Below the pieces are notes generated by a model. The model searched no databases. It was given only the letters and a program-made list of their open reading frames with translations, and was not told the DNA's origin. The translations under genes and the position numbers were made by a program. A stretch of 64,000 nt of DNA from an uncultured Hyphomonadaceae bacterium (lineage in GTDB: Bacteria; Pseudomonadota; Alphaproteobacteria; Caulobacterales; Hyphomonadaceae): assembly GCA_913057945.1 (NCBI GenBank), contig CAJXOF010000008.1:144463-208462 (forward strand), given 5' to 3'. Of the stretch, positions 1 through 9,007 are shown in pieces (position 1 is the stretch's first letter; each line of letters starts with the position of its first letter).

Positions 1-1529
1 TCGGACACGCCGAGGCCGTCTGCCACCTTCTTCGCCAAGTCCTCATCAATGTTCAACAGATGGGACAGCATACGAAGACGGATTTCCATCTTCTGCACCT
101 TGCTCAGCTCGAAGGTCAGGGCATCTGCCATGTGTTTCTGCTCGACCTTGGTCTGGCTGACATAGAATTGGCGAGCCTGGCTGTAATGATCTGCGAAGGA
201 TTCCGGGCGCAGGCGCGTCTTTTCTCCGCCAACCGGCTCAGCATAGGATCGGTATCCCTTGGCCGGATCTTCGCGCGGTCCGCCTTCTTCCGGTCCCCAG
301 CTGTTCGGCTCGTAATTGGCGCGGCCTTTGGGGTTCTCCATCGCCATATGGCCATCCTGCTGGAAGTGGCGCATCGGGCATTGCGGACGGTTGATCGGGA
401 TATGCGTGAAGTTCGGGCCACCAAGGCGCTTCAACTGGGTGTCCAGATAGGAAAAGTTGCGGCCTTGCAGCAGCGGGTCCGCGGTGAAGTCGACACCGGG
501 CACGATATTCTGTGTGCAGAAGGCGACCTGTTCAGTCTCAGCAAAGAAATTATCCACTACACGGTTCAGGACCATGCGTCCGACAATGCGGACTGGCACT
601 TGTTCTTCCGGAATGATCTTGGTCGCATCGAGCACGTCGAACTCAAAATTCTCGGCAAATTCCTCGTCGAACAATTGCACGCCGAGTTCCCATTCCGGAT
701 AGTCGCCCATCTGGATGGCATTCCACATGTCGCGGCGGTGGAAGTCCGGGTCGGCGCCATTGATCTTGAGCGCTTCATTCCAGGCCACCGACTGGAGGCC
801 CTGCTTCGGTTTCCAGTGGAACTTCACGAAGGTTGCCTTGCCTTCAGCATTCACGAACCGGAACGTGTGGACGCCGAAACCTTCCATGAAGCGGAGTGAG
901 CGTGGAATGGTCCGGTCAGACATGATCCACATCACCATGTTCATGGATTCCGGTGACAGGGAGATGAAATCCCAGAAATTGTCATGCGCGGTCTGGGCCT
1001 GAGGGAAGCCACGATCCGGTGCCGGCTTGGCCGCGTGGATCAGGTCCGGGAACTTGATGGCGTCCTGAATGAAGAAGACAGGGATGTTATTACCGACGAT
1101 ATCCCAGTTGCCTTCCTTCGTGTAGAATTTCACGGCGAAGCCGCGCACATCGCGGGCAAGATCGGGTGAGCCCTTGTTGCCGGCTACCGTTGAGAAACGT
1201 GCGAAGACGTTGGTCTTTTCGCCCTTTCGCTGGAAAATGTCTGCTGTGGTGACGTCCTCCAGGGTATCGAGCGTCTCGAAGTAGCCATGCGCACCATAGC
1301 CGCGGGCATGCACCACGCGTTCAGGAATGCGCTCATGATCAAAATGGAAAATCTTTTCACGGAAGATGAAATCTTCGGTCAGCATCGGGCCGCGCGCGCC
1401 AGCTTTCAGATGGTTCTGGTCGTCGGCAATGGGGACGCCTTGCTGGGTGGTCATGGTTTCGTGGCCATCCTCAGTCGTCTGATGAGGGGCGCCACCTTCG
1501 TCGAGGTGAAGGTCTGGTTTTTCTGACAT
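1..1529 (-). CDS. katE: Catalase, probably large-subunit type; 3' end cut by window
   Basis: Heme catalase that splits hydrogen peroxide into water and oxygen. Reading down from the ATG at 1529, about 509 codons are open to the window edge. A 50-residue N-terminal extension precedes [20 protein letters not shown]; the distal catalytic His is near residue 74 in ERVVHARG. The heme-Tyr region reads [16 protein letters not shown], and the last visible residues ([18 protein letters not shown]) match the end of the catalase core. The N-terminal extension and the absence of a stop after 509 codons favour the clade 2 (KatE-like) form with an extra C-terminal domain, but that domain lies outside the window. 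No adjacent oxyR-like gene is seen. Confidence 0.9.
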   Translation of the reverse strand, partial: MSEKPDLHLDEGGAPHQTTEDGHETMTTQQGVPIADDQNHLKAGARGPMLTEDFIFREKIFHFDHERIPERVVHARGYGAHGYFETLDTLEDVTTADIFQRKGEKTNVFARFSTVAGNKGSPDLARDVRGFAVKFYTKEGNWDIVGNNIPVFFIQDAIKFPDLIHAAKPAPDRGFPQAQTAHDNFWDFISLSPESMNMVMWIMSDRTIPRSLRFMEGFGVHTFRFVNAEGKATFVKFHWKPKQGLQSVAWNEALKINGADPDFHRRDMWNAIQMGDYPEWELGVQLFDEEFAENFEFDVLDATKIIPEEQVPVRIVGRMVLNRVVDNFFAETEQVAFCTQNIVPGVDFTADPLLQGRNFSYLDTQLKRLGGPNFTHIPINRPQCPMRHFQQDGHMAMENPKGRANYEPNSWGPEEGGPREDPAKGYRSYAEPVGGEKTRLRPESFADHYSQARQFYVSQTKVEQKHMADALTFELSKVQKMEIRLRMLSHLLNIDEDLAKKVADGLGVS

Positions 1530-1630
1530 GAGAGAATCCCGTTGGTTAAGAGGAATACTATATCTAACGGCACCAAGCTGCGCTTGGTTCCTCGCGGTCG
1601 GCGGCTTTCTCAGCCACGCCTTTCAAGCGC

Positions 1631-1664
1631 AAAAAAAGGGGCCGCTCCGAAAAGGAGCCGCCCC
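1631..1664 (-). terminator. Rho-independent terminator of the DUF2383 gene
   Basis: On the minus strand an 11-bp stem with one central mismatch (arms 1654-1664 and 1638-1648, loop 1649-1653) is followed by seven T residues (A run 1631-1637 on the plus strand). It lies 24 bp past the stop codon of the DUF2383 gene. Confidence 0.8.
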
Positions 1665-1688
1665 GATATTTCTGCAGCATTCGACCCC

Positions 1689-2135
1689 TTATGAAGTCAT
1701 GCTGTCAGCAAAGGTCTCGCCTTCACGAGCGCTTGAATAAGCTTCTTCGAGAAGGGCACGGGCCTGGCCCTGAACCTCGGATTTTTCCAGCCGGTCCTTG
1801 ATGGCCTTTGCGAGGTGCTCTTCGCCATCATCAATGGCTGAGAGCGCCGCCTTCTTGTCATCGCGGAACAGGGAAGAGAAGTCCGTGAATCCGCGATGCA
1901 GTGCCCCCATGGCGCCGCCATCTGTCTGGGGCTCGCCGCCAAGTGTCTGCACCTGCTGCTGGAAGCGGCTGATGAGAGCCGCGCGGTCGCTGGCGCGTTG
2001 CTGGAACTGCGCGCGAAAGCCGAAGCTTTCGTCCGTGAGTTCGGCGCATTTTTCGTAGCCTTTTTGGCTGTCGATCAGCACTTTGGTGACGTCGTTGAGG
2101 GCGTCGATTTCAGTCTTGTTCATTGTGTCGGACAT
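1689..2135 (-). CDS. PA2169-family four-helix-bundle protein (DUF2383)
   Basis: A 148-residue soluble all-helical protein. The start MNKTEIDALNDVTKVLIDSQKGY-type N-terminus, the central FRAQFQQRASDRAALISRF and the later LFRDDKKAALSAIDDGEEHL are typical of the PA2169/DUF2383 ferritin-like four-helix family, whose function is not established. The ATG at 2135 has a good Shine-Dalgarno (AAGGAGA) on the minus strand. It stands alone between purA and catalase with its own terminator. A stress link is only suggested by the neighbouring catalase gene. No metal-binding ExxH pairs are obvious. Confidence 0.8.
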   Translation of the reverse strand: MSDTMNKTEIDALNDVTKVLIDSQKGYEKCAELTDESFGFRAQFQQRASDRAALISRFQQQVQTLGGEPQTDGGAMGALHRGFTDFSSLFRDDKKAALSAIDDGEEHLAKAIKDRLEKSEVQGQARALLEEAYSSAREGETFADSMTS

Positions 2136-2222
2136 GTCCGGTCTCCTTGTTGTCTGTCCTGATCAACAAGGGGGCGGCGCGTCAGTTCCGGGGTCCCAGC
2201 CTAAAAAGATGGAAATTATCTG

Positions 2223-3515
2223 CTAGCCTTCGAACGGATCCTTCATCAGGATCACGTCCTCGCGCTCCGGTGAGGTGGAGACGAGGGCGCACGGTTTGCC
2301 AACCAGTTCTTCGAGGCGGCGGACATATTTGACCGCTTCAGCCGGAAGGTCCGCCCAAGAGCGCGCACCGGCGGTTGAGCCTTTCCAGCCCTGCAGCGTC
2401 TCATAGACCGGCTCCACAGCGGCCTGATCGGTCAGGCCGGCAGGGTAGTGATCGATTGTCTCGCCATTCAGCCTGTAGGCTACGCAGACCTTGATCTCGT
2501 CAAAGCCGTCCAGCACGTCGAGCTTGGTCAGGGCGAGGCCGGTGACGCCGGAGGTCGCGCAGGCCTGACGCACCATCACGCTGTCGAACCAGCCGCACCG
2601 GCGGGCGCGTCCCGTGTTCACGCCGACTTCGCGGCCGACGGTGCCGAGGCGTTCGCCGATCTCATTGTCCTGTTCGGTGGGGAAGGGGCCGGAGCCGACG
2701 CGCGTTGTGTACGCTTTTGCGAGGCCCAGCACATAGGAGATCGCGCCGGGGCCGACACCCGACCCGGCAGAGGCATTGCCGGCGACCACGTTCGAGGAGG
2801 TCACGAAGGGATAGGTGCCGTGATCGACATCCAGCATCACGCCTTGCGCGCCTTCGAACAGGATGCGCTTGCCGGCGCGGACCTGTTCGTCGAGCAGTTT
2901 CCAGACGGGTTTGGCATAGGCCAGGATCTGGTCGGCGATCTTGAGCAGTTCTGCTTTCAGCTCGGCGCCGTCTGGTTCTGGCAAGCCAACGCCGATGCGC
3001 AGTGGCTTGTGGTGGGCCAGAAGGCGCTCGATCTTCATGTCGAGGGCGGCGGGGTCTGCAAGGTCAGCCACGCGGATCGCGCGGCGGCCGACGCGGTCTT
3101 CATAGGCCGGGCCGATGCCGCGTTTCGTGGTGCCGATCTGGCTGGCGCCGAGCGCGCCTTCGCGGGCCGCGTCAATGTCCTTGTGCCAGGGCAGGATGAG
3201 CGAGGCATTGTCGGCCAGCACGAGCGTCTCAGGCGTGACGTCGACGCCCTGGGCCTGGATGCCCTTTATCTCTTCCAGCATGTGCCACGGGTCAACCACG
3301 ACGCCATTGCCGATGACCGAGAGCTTGCCGCCGCGCACGAGGCCGGAGGGCAGCAGGGCCAGCTTGAACACCTTGCCGTCAATGACCAGCGTGTGACCGG
3401 CATTGTGCCCGCCCTGGAAACGGACCACGACATCGGCGCGGCTGGACAGCCAGTCGACGATCTTGCCCTTGCCTTCGTCGCCCCATTGGGCCCCGACAAC
3501 CACTACTCCGGCCAT
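2223..3515 (-). CDS. purA: Adenylosuccinate synthetase
   Basis: Joins IMP and aspartate with GTP hydrolysis to form adenylosuccinate, the first committed step of AMP synthesis in the cytoplasm. At 430 residues it is the usual bacterial length. The nucleotide loop GDEGKGK is at residues 12-18 with the catalytic Asp13, and the second catalytic residue His41 lies in QGGHNAGHT. The IMP-binding [16 protein letters not shown] and the C-terminal GTP-base region ([10 protein letters not shown]) are intact. The ATG at 3515 is preceded by GGAG ten bases upstream. It is a monocistronic gene by spacing (87 bp downstream, 158 bp upstream). Confidence 0.98.
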   Translation of the reverse strand: MAGVVVVGAQWGDEGKGKIVDWLSSRADVVVRFQGGHNAGHTLVIDGKVFKLALLPSGLVRGGKLSVIGNGVVVDPWHMLEEIKGIQAQGVDVTPETLVLADNASLILPWHKDIDAAREGALGASQIGTTKRGIGPAYEDRVGRRAIRVADLADPAALDMKIERLLAHHKPLRIGVGLPEPDGAELKAELLKIADQILAYAKPVWKLLDEQVRAGKRILFEGAQGVMLDVDHGTYPFVTSSNVVAGNASAGSGVGPGAISYVLGLAKAYTTRVGSGPFPTEQDNEIGERLGTVGREVGVNTGRARRCGWFDSVMVRQACATSGVTGLALTKLDVLDGFDEIKVCVAYRLNGETIDHYPAGLTDQAAVEPVYETLQGWKGSTAGARSWADLPAEAVKYVRRLEELVGKPCALVSTSPEREDVILMKDPFEG

Positions 3516-3673
3516 GATTCTTGCTCCTGCAAAGTCCGCGGCGACATGGGCAGGATTTGGCCACCAATTGCAAGAGGGGGGAATGAAATCCCTTTGTCGC
3601 AGGCGGGCGAGGATGCGCCCCTATCCGGACACGCGGCTCGCGCTCCGGCAATCGGTCTGCATGTGGAGGGGCC

Positions 3674-4294
3674 TCAGCCGGACTCCTCCCATGTCGCCTC
3701 AAGCGAGGCATTGAGGAGCCCCGGCAGCGCCGTGGAAAGCGCCCCGAGTTCCGGGGACAGCCGGAACGCGCTGTGTGCATGTCCCGCCATCGGCCTCGGT
3801 TCGCCCCTGGCCTTGAGGCGCTGGATGAACCGGGCAAGGCGCTTTGCGGCGCTGTCCGGGGATTTCAGGACGCGACGGATCGCCCGGATGCGCGCAAGCA
3901 GTCTTGCGGTCGGGACCGGTCCGGCTGGTCCATAAGAGGTCCCGAACGTGTCCATAACCTGTCCAGAGGGAAATGGGCCGCCAGCGCGGGGCAGCAGTGC
4001 GAAACAGGGGTCCGCCGCACCGGGGAAGGTGACAAGCTCGACGCCCTCCGGCAGGCCGGGGGCGGGCGCGCGCTTGCGCGGCGGCGCGAACACGATGTGC
4101 AGGCTGAGCGCCATCAGGACAAGCAGCCGCCGGACGATCTGTTCAATTTGTTTCAATCGGCCATTCGCCTTGACGCGGCGCGTGCGCGGCATCTTTTCGG
4201 GCCGCAGATGCAGATTGTCGCGCGCGATCAGATCGGTCAGCGCGCGCTCCGCAACTTCCAGCCCCATACTGAGGAAAGACCGGTCAACACTCAT
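3674..4294 (-). CDS. Hypothetical protein, 206 aa
   Basis: Not recognised. The frame is open for 206 codons with GC-rich codon use like the neighbouring housekeeping genes. It has an N-terminal helical stretch, a very basic segment (around residues 35-75, with RPEKMPRTRRVKANGR and PPRKRAPAPG), one short hydrophobic stretch (LLVLMALSLHIVFA, about residues 57-70) and a basic C-terminal half with RLLARIRAIRRVLKSP. The stretch after the hydrophobic segment could be a proline-rich periplasmic or cytoplasmic domain. No catalytic motif is visible. It runs in the same direction as purA, 158 bp upstream of it. Confidence 0.55.
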   Translation of the reverse strand: MSVDRSFLSMGLEVAERALTDLIARDNLHLRPEKMPRTRRVKANGRLKQIEQIVRRLLVLMALSLHIVFAPPRKRAPAPGLPEGVELVTFPGAADPCFALLPRAGGPFPSGQVMDTFGTSYGPAGPVPTARLLARIRAIRRVLKSPDSAAKRLARFIQRLKARGEPRPMAGHAHSAFRLSPELGALSTALPGLLNASLEATWEESG

Positions 4295-4457
4295 GGGCCC
4301 AAGTGTGAGGGCGGTGCTCGTCAGACGAATAGAAAATCGCTTATCCTCGCAAGTGGGAGCGATATGAAGCGATAAATCTTAGACAATTCGATCCACGGAT
4401 AAACACTACTTTTCCCATCCGCTTTAGTCGCAAAGCGGACGAACGGGAGAAGATAAA

Positions 4458-5978
4458 CTAGTCGTCGATCTGTTCGTCACTCAGTCTTTGGATTTCGGTG
4501 CTAACAACACTGAATTGAGTTTTTATTTCTTCTAGACTGCCTGCTTCGATGCGTTCACGCAACAAGGCCCAACTTTCTGAATGGAGGAGTCCATCTTCAG
4601 TCATAAGTATGATCCATGCATCGAGTTTTGGATTGGTAGGCCATTCCACTCGATAACGCTTTAGCCTTTCGAGCTCTTTGGTAACGACAGCCGGATCAAC
4701 GTCGGGAACCTGATCTCCCGATGCCAGATACGCGGCACGTTTCTCAACAATGCGGCGAGCAGTTTTGTCCGATGATGAGAGACTCCCCCATGACCCTGAC
4801 GGCCAAGGGGTGGCGAAGTTCTGATCAGCTATCATTCGCTGGAGTTGCTTATAATCACGATAATCTTGCGCATGTTTCGCCCTCTGCTGTTGAAGCTCCA
4901 CGATCTTCGCGAGATCAACCTCGTTTTCAAAGGTTTGCTTTGCTTGCACACTTCTCCAATATTGCGAAGAAGCGAAGAACAATGGTGTGCTTGTGAGTAC
5001 CGAAAATACGATTGCGAAAGAGGAACTTAGAACCAACCACGCCATCTTTCTGGAAACTCCGAAATGACTATCGGGTCCGAATGTCAGAATTAGAATGTAC
5101 AGTACACCGAAAGAAAATATCGCAACAGGCCACCAATAACTCCCGTATTTCCGCAAAGCGGAAATAGTTTCTTGGTAGTGTTTTTCAGAGTCGCCCACGT
5201 CGAGTTTCCCATCCTGAGACTTTCTTTTTTCGTCTCGAAGCTGTTTCAGATGACGCTCAATCGTGTGTGCCTTCAACCCGTATTGAATCCCGAAGACGAC
5301 GATGGCTAGCATGAGAATTAATATGCCAATGAGCCAATTCCATCGCGCTAATGGTTCCGCAGTCTCCCATTCGCTTTCTTTATCTGAAAAGTCGATGATG
5401 ACCGGGCTTGGTAGCTCAACAGTGCTAGAAGAGGCGATTGGGAAACTGGAAAGCTCCAGCAGTTCAAGCGCTGTGTTTGGCTCATTGCCAACCTGATACA
5501 CCTCGATGTTCGCGTTTGGGTACATTCGTCGTATCGACGCAAAATCTGAAGCGCACTCATCGTTTCCGTCGGTTATCAATACAACGTGGGCGTATTCGCC
5601 CGCGGCCCCAAGTGCTGCTAGAAGGGCTTGTCCAATTGCGGTTGTATCCTCATCGCGTCCGACTTGGGGAAAGAACGTGATCTCGTTCGAATTGGGGCCT
5701 AGGTCCGTGACTTTGACAGGGTCATCACAATCGACAACCTCGTTCTGAAATTCTGGCAGCTGACCAAAAAAGCTGACCGATATCTGAGTTTGGGGATGGA
5801 GCAGGGTTTTCCTAGCGTTCAGCATCGAGAGTGCATCGTCACGCCACTCTTTCATGGTCCCTGATGCATCAACCAAAAAGAAAGTCGATTTTGTGGGTGA
5901 GCTTTGCTCGGTTCCGGACTGCGGATATGCACCGAACCCCCAAAGAGAACACAACATGATGATCAATATCAGCCTCAT
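4458..5978 (-). CDS. Membrane-anchored von Willebrand factor A domain protein (AT-rich)
   Basis: A 506-residue protein with a signal-peptide-like N-terminus (MRLILIIMLCSLWGFGAYP). The vWA domain follows: FFLVDASGTMKEW gives a MIDAS-type DxSGT near residues 37-41, and HVVLITDGNDEC the third MIDAS loop. Two membrane regions follow: one near residues 213-232 (WLIGILILMLAIVVFGIQYG), then a pair near 280-340, before a charged coiled-coil-like C-terminal part (ELQQQRAKHAQDYRDYKQLQ). This suggests an extracytoplasmic metal-dependent adhesion domain and a cytoplasmic helical tail. Base composition is clearly lower in GC than both flanks, suggesting horizontal acquisition. An 8-bp hairpin (4418-4439) lies just past the stop but lacks a T tract. 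Function unknown. Confidence 0.8.
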   Translation of the reverse strand: MRLILIIMLCSLWGFGAYPQSGTEQSSPTKSTFFLVDASGTMKEWRDDALSMLNARKTLLHPQTQISVSFFGQLPEFQNEVVDCDDPVKVTDLGPNSNEITFFPQVGRDEDTTAIGQALLAALGAAGEYAHVVLITDGNDECASDFASIRRMYPNANIEVYQVGNEPNTALELLELSSFPIASSSTVELPSPVIIDFSDKESEWETAEPLARWNWLIGILILMLAIVVFGIQYGLKAHTIERHLKQLRDEKRKSQDGKLDVGDSEKHYQETISALRKYGSYWWPVAIFSFGVLYILILTFGPDSHFGVSRKMAWLVLSSSFAIVFSVLTSTPLFFASSQYWRSVQAKQTFENEVDLAKIVELQQQRAKHAQDYRDYKQLQRMIADQNFATPWPSGSWGSLSSSDKTARRIVEKRAAYLASGDQVPDVDPAVVTKELERLKRYRVEWPTNPKLDAWIILMTEDGLLHSESWALLRERIEAGSLEEIKTQFSVVSTEIQRLSDEQIDD

Positions 5979-6115
5979 GCCAAGGCCAATATTTCGATTC
6001 TATGTTCTTTTTGTGTTCGATCTCTAACGCACGCTCTTGGGATGAACTAGGCGTACACCTCAGCGGTCGAATCGATCTCCCAACCCTCGGCTGGCCTGAG
6101 GCACCAGCAAGCCCC

Positions 6116-7582
6116 TCACACCAATTCATAATCCTCCAGTTTCACCTCGGCGACGGCCTCGGCATAAGAGCGCGTGTGGCCGCCCCAGTTCTGGGTGATC
6201 TTGCCGGAGCCGGTCTTGTACCAGCTGTTGCAGGCCGGATCGGCCCAGACCGTTTTCGAGAGCTTTTCCTGCAGATCCTTGTTGAAGGCCTCCTGCGCCG
6301 CTTCGGTCGGAACGAGGGCGGCGGCGCCTTTCTCGTCCAGCGCCTGCAGGGCCTTGATCGTGTATTCGACCTGACGTTCCAGCATGAAGGTAATGGAATT
6401 GTGCCCCAGATTGGTGTTTGGGCCGTACAGGACGAACAGATTGGGGAAGCCCGTCACGGTGATGCCGAGATAAGCCTCCGGGCCATCTTCCCACGCATCG
6501 GCGATGGATTGGCCATTCCGCCCGACCACATCCACCGACCAGCGCCAGCCGGTCGTCTCGAACCCGGTGGCAAAGGCGATCACGTCATACTCATGCACTT
6601 TGCCGTCCACGGTCTTGATGCCCTCCGGCACGATCTCCGCGATATGCTCGGTGACAAGGTCGACATTCGGCTCCATCAGCGTGGTGAAGTAATCGTCCGA
6701 AATCAGGATGCGGCGGCAGCCGACGGGGTAGTCCGGCGTCAGCTTCTTGCGCAATGCCTCGTCTGGCACCTGTTCGTGCAAATGGTCGGTTGCAAGGCGC
6801 GTGAAGTGCGCCCGGCCTTCGGGGGTCCACTGGAAGGCCTGCCAGAAGAAATAGTCGGCGTTCTCGTAGATCAGCTTCCGGTTCATTTCAGCGAATTCCA
6901 TCGCCTTTTCCGGGATGGTGAACATTAGCGCCATTTCTTCCGGGGCAATGAAACGGTCATTGCGCGGGATCACCCAATTGGGGGAGCGCTGGAAGACGCC
7001 GACCTTGGCGCAGGTCTTGGCGACTTCCGGAATGATCTGAACCGCGCTGGCCGCTGAACCGATAATGGCGATCCGCTTGCCCTCAAGATCGACCGAATGG
7101 TCCCACGCCGCCGAATGCATGACCGGGCCGTTGAAACTGTCCTTGCCGGGAATGTCCGGCCAGAAGGGGCGGTTCAGCTGGCCGAGCGCGCCGATCACGG
7201 CGTCGGCTTCGAGCGTGTCGCCCTTTGCGGTCGTGACGGTCCATGTCCTTGTGTCTTCGTTCCAGTCCGCTTTCTCGGCGGCCTCGTTCAGGCGGAGGTT
7301 CGGGCGCAGCTGGTAGCGGTCTGTGATCTCCTCGGCATAGGCCTGGATCTCCGCCTGTTGCGGGAAGACCCGTGTCCAGTTCATCGATTGCGCGAAGGAG
7401 AGCTGGTAGGCGGCCACCGGCACGTCACAGGCGCATCCGGGATACGTATTCTGGGCCCATGTCCCGCCGACCCGGTCTGCCTGTTCAAGGATTGTGTAGG
7501 CGTAGCCGGCCTCCTGCAGCTTGATGGCCGCAGTCAGGCCGCCCAGTCCGGCGCCAATGATGACGATGTGCTTGTCCGGCAT
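6116..7582 (-). CDS. Flavin-containing (Baeyer-Villiger-type) monooxygenase
   Basis: A 488-residue two-dinucleotide-fold flavoenzyme expected to use FAD, NADPH and oxygen to oxidise a ketone or a soft nucleophile. The FAD fingerprint GAGLGG is at residues 10-15; the Baeyer-Villiger fingerprint is seen as FNGPVMHSAAWDH (F-x-G-x3-H-x3-W-D), followed by the NADPH fold KRIAIIGSAASAVQIIP. The C-terminal VLYGPNTNLGHNS is typical of cyclohexanone/phenylacetone monooxygenase-like members. The final substrate cannot be read from sequence. It stands alone, in the same orientation as the downstream AT-rich vWA gene but 137 bp from it. Confidence 0.88.
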   Translation of the reverse strand: MPDKHIVIIGAGLGGLTAAIKLQEAGYAYTILEQADRVGGTWAQNTYPGCACDVPVAAYQLSFAQSMNWTRVFPQQAEIQAYAEEITDRYQLRPNLRLNEAAEKADWNEDTRTWTVTTAKGDTLEADAVIGALGQLNRPFWPDIPGKDSFNGPVMHSAAWDHSVDLEGKRIAIIGSAASAVQIIPEVAKTCAKVGVFQRSPNWVIPRNDRFIAPEEMALMFTIPEKAMEFAEMNRKLIYENADYFFWQAFQWTPEGRAHFTRLATDHLHEQVPDEALRKKLTPDYPVGCRRILISDDYFTTLMEPNVDLVTEHIAEIVPEGIKTVDGKVHEYDVIAFATGFETTGWRWSVDVVGRNGQSIADAWEDGPEAYLGITVTGFPNLFVLYGPNTNLGHNSITFMLERQVEYTIKALQALDEKGAAALVPTEAAQEAFNKDLQEKLSKTVWADPACNSWYKTGSGKITQNWGGHTRSYAEAVAEVKLEDYELV

Positions 7583-7660
7583 GCGTGTTTTCTCCCATTA
7601 TATTTTGGGGAGAGAGTGTCACGATGCCGGCGTTTCACAAGGGGTTCCGCAGCGCGAGCC

Positions 7661-8242
7661 CTAATCGTCAAACGTGTAGGACACGCGCAGGCCGATATTG
7701 TCGATGCCCTGGTTGCGGCCGTTTCCGAGGACCTGGCCATGACTCAGATGCTCGTACATGAGCTCCGTGCCCCAAATCTCGTTGATGTTGTAGTGGAGGC
7801 CGAATGTGGTCCGGAACAGGTCCCGCGAGCCGAACAGGACGTGGTCTTCGGTGAAGGCGTCGCCTTGTGGGTCACCTTGGGGATAGGGGCTCGCCAGTTC
7901 TCCGTCATGCACGACATAGCCGAAGCTCGGCTCGAAGGCCCATTTGTCCGCAAATTGGAACGACCAGTGAAGGCCAAGGCCGCCGAAGCTCGTATCGCCC
8001 TGGGTATTCAGGCTGCCCATGACGTAGGGCTTCGGGCTCCAGATGAGGTCGAGAAAATCGGGGGAGGCGAACAGGAGTTCGGCGCTGATATTCTGGCCGG
8101 GCTCCTTGTCGGCATTGTCGCAGTCGAGGACGCAGATGTTCTCCTGCATGACGCCCAGCCGCGCCTCGCTGAGAATGTCGGCCTGTGCAGTTCCGGCGGT
8201 GAAGGCAAGTGTCGAGAGAAGGAAAGTGACGGCGCGGTTCAT
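7661..8242 (-). CDS. PagL-like lipid A 3-O-deacylase (acyloxyacyl hydrolase)
   Basis: A 193-residue outer-membrane beta-barrel protein with a cleavable signal peptide (MNRAVTFLLSTLAFTAGTAQA). PagL enzymes remove the 3-position acyl chain of lipid A. The catalytic His-x-Ser pair is present as YEHLSHG (His165-Ser167), followed by the conserved asparagine/glycine-rich loop NGRNQGIDNIGL and the C-terminal aromatic strand RVSYTF. Alternating polar and hydrophobic strands fill the middle. The pair of cysteines near the mature N-terminus (CVLDC) is unusual and could form a disulfide. It is an isolated gene; the enzyme class is clear from the active-site region, but the substrate is assumed from the family. 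Confidence 0.82.
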   Translation of the reverse strand: MNRAVTFLLSTLAFTAGTAQADILSEARLGVMQENICVLDCDNADKEPGQNISAELLFASPDFLDLIWSPKPYVMGSLNTQGDTSFGGLGLHWSFQFADKWAFEPSFGYVVHDGELASPYPQGDPQGDAFTEDHVLFGSRDLFRTTFGLHYNINEIWGTELMYEHLSHGQVLGNGRNQGIDNIGLRVSYTFDD

Positions 8243-8308
8243 TCATTACCCCTTTGTAAGGTTAATCCCCAAGATGGAAGTCAACGCCGCGCCGTCAAGC
8301 GCGTTCCG

Positions 8309-8896
8309 TTACGCCTTGCCACGAACCCAGCGAAGGGTGGCTTTTGCGACACGCTCGCCAAACAGCTCAGCGGTCTTCAGGTCGGCAGCATCCGGGCCGT
8401 CCTCGGCCGACAGGTCGGTCAGGGCCTGCGTGGCGAGACCGTTGGAATGACCAGCGCGGTTGAGGGCTTCCCCAAACTGGTGGCTGGACGCATTGAACCC
8501 GGACTTCATGCCGAAATTCACCCAGATCATGCCTTGCTGGGCGGCGAGGGTGGCGAACTGGGCGAGCGTGCCCGACTTGTCACCGGCCAGAGATCCGGAA
8601 TTGGTAAAGCCTGCGGCGATCTTGTCTTTCCAGGCATCGCTGAACCAGGCCTTGGAGGAGGCGTCCATGAATTGCTTCATCGGGGCAGACGCGGAGCCCA
8701 TATAGGTCGGCGCGCCAAAGATGATGGCATCGGCGGCTGCAAGCTCATCCCAGGGGCCGCTCTCCGGGGAAGCCAGATCTTCTGCCTTGTAGAGGGTGAC
8801 GTCTGACCCGGCCTCTGCAGCGCCCTTGCGGACATGTTCGGTGACCTTGGCCGTGTGGCCATAGCCGGAGTGATAAACGATAACGATCTTCGCCAT
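8309..8896 (-). CDS. Flavodoxin-fold NAD(P)H:quinone oxidoreductase-like protein
   Basis: A 195-residue FMN-binding flavodoxin-fold protein. MAKIVIVYHSGYGHTAKVTE carries the phosphate-binding loop (HSGYGHT), and GAPTYMGSASAPMKQFMD is the second FMN loop of the WrbA/NAD(P)H-dependent oxidoreductase family. The end of the protein is arginine/lysine-rich. A longer frame begins with an ATG 15 bases upstream (8911), but only the ATG at 8896 has a ribosome-binding site (GAAAGGG) at proper distance. Two-electron quinone reduction is the likely activity. It may be WrbA itself, but the diagnostic WrbA insert was not verified, so no symbol is given. Confidence 0.85.
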   Translation of the reverse strand: MAKIVIVYHSGYGHTAKVTEHVRKGAAEAGSDVTLYKAEDLASPESGPWDELAAADAIIFGAPTYMGSASAPMKQFMDASSKAWFSDAWKDKIAAGFTNSGSLAGDKSGTLAQFATLAAQQGMIWVNFGMKSGFNASSHQFGEALNRAGHSNGLATQALTDLSAEDGPDAADLKTAELFGERVAKATLRWVRGKA

Positions 8897-8924
8897 GGGA
8901 AACCCTTTCATGTTGAAAGGGGCA

Positions 8925-8957
8925 AATAAGGCGGGCCATTCCGTGGAACAGCCCGCC
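8925..8957 (-). terminator. Terminator of the serC-serA operon
   Basis: On the minus strand GGCGGGC (8951-8957) pairs with GCCCGCC (8930-8936), and inside it TTCC pairs with GGAA, giving a two-part stem followed by TTATTT. It lies 50 bp after the serA stop and just upstream of the start of the flavodoxin-like gene. Confidence 0.65.
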
Positions 8958-9007
8958 CTGATTGAATAGGATTTATGCGCGTACCGTATGAAACGCGGCG
9001 TGAGGCC

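Noticed and set aside
2448..3935. 495-aa open frame on the plus strand
   Set aside because: It is antisense to purA, Gly/Ala/Asp-rich and unlike any family; it arises from high GC.
4295..6115. Mobile element or prophage around the AT-rich gene
   Set aside because: No integrase, transposase, tRNA or terminal repeats were seen; only composition suggests transfer.
7097..8806. 569-aa open frame on the plus strand
   Set aside because: It covers the antisense of the flavin monooxygenase, PagL and flavodoxin-like genes, all of which have intact motifs.
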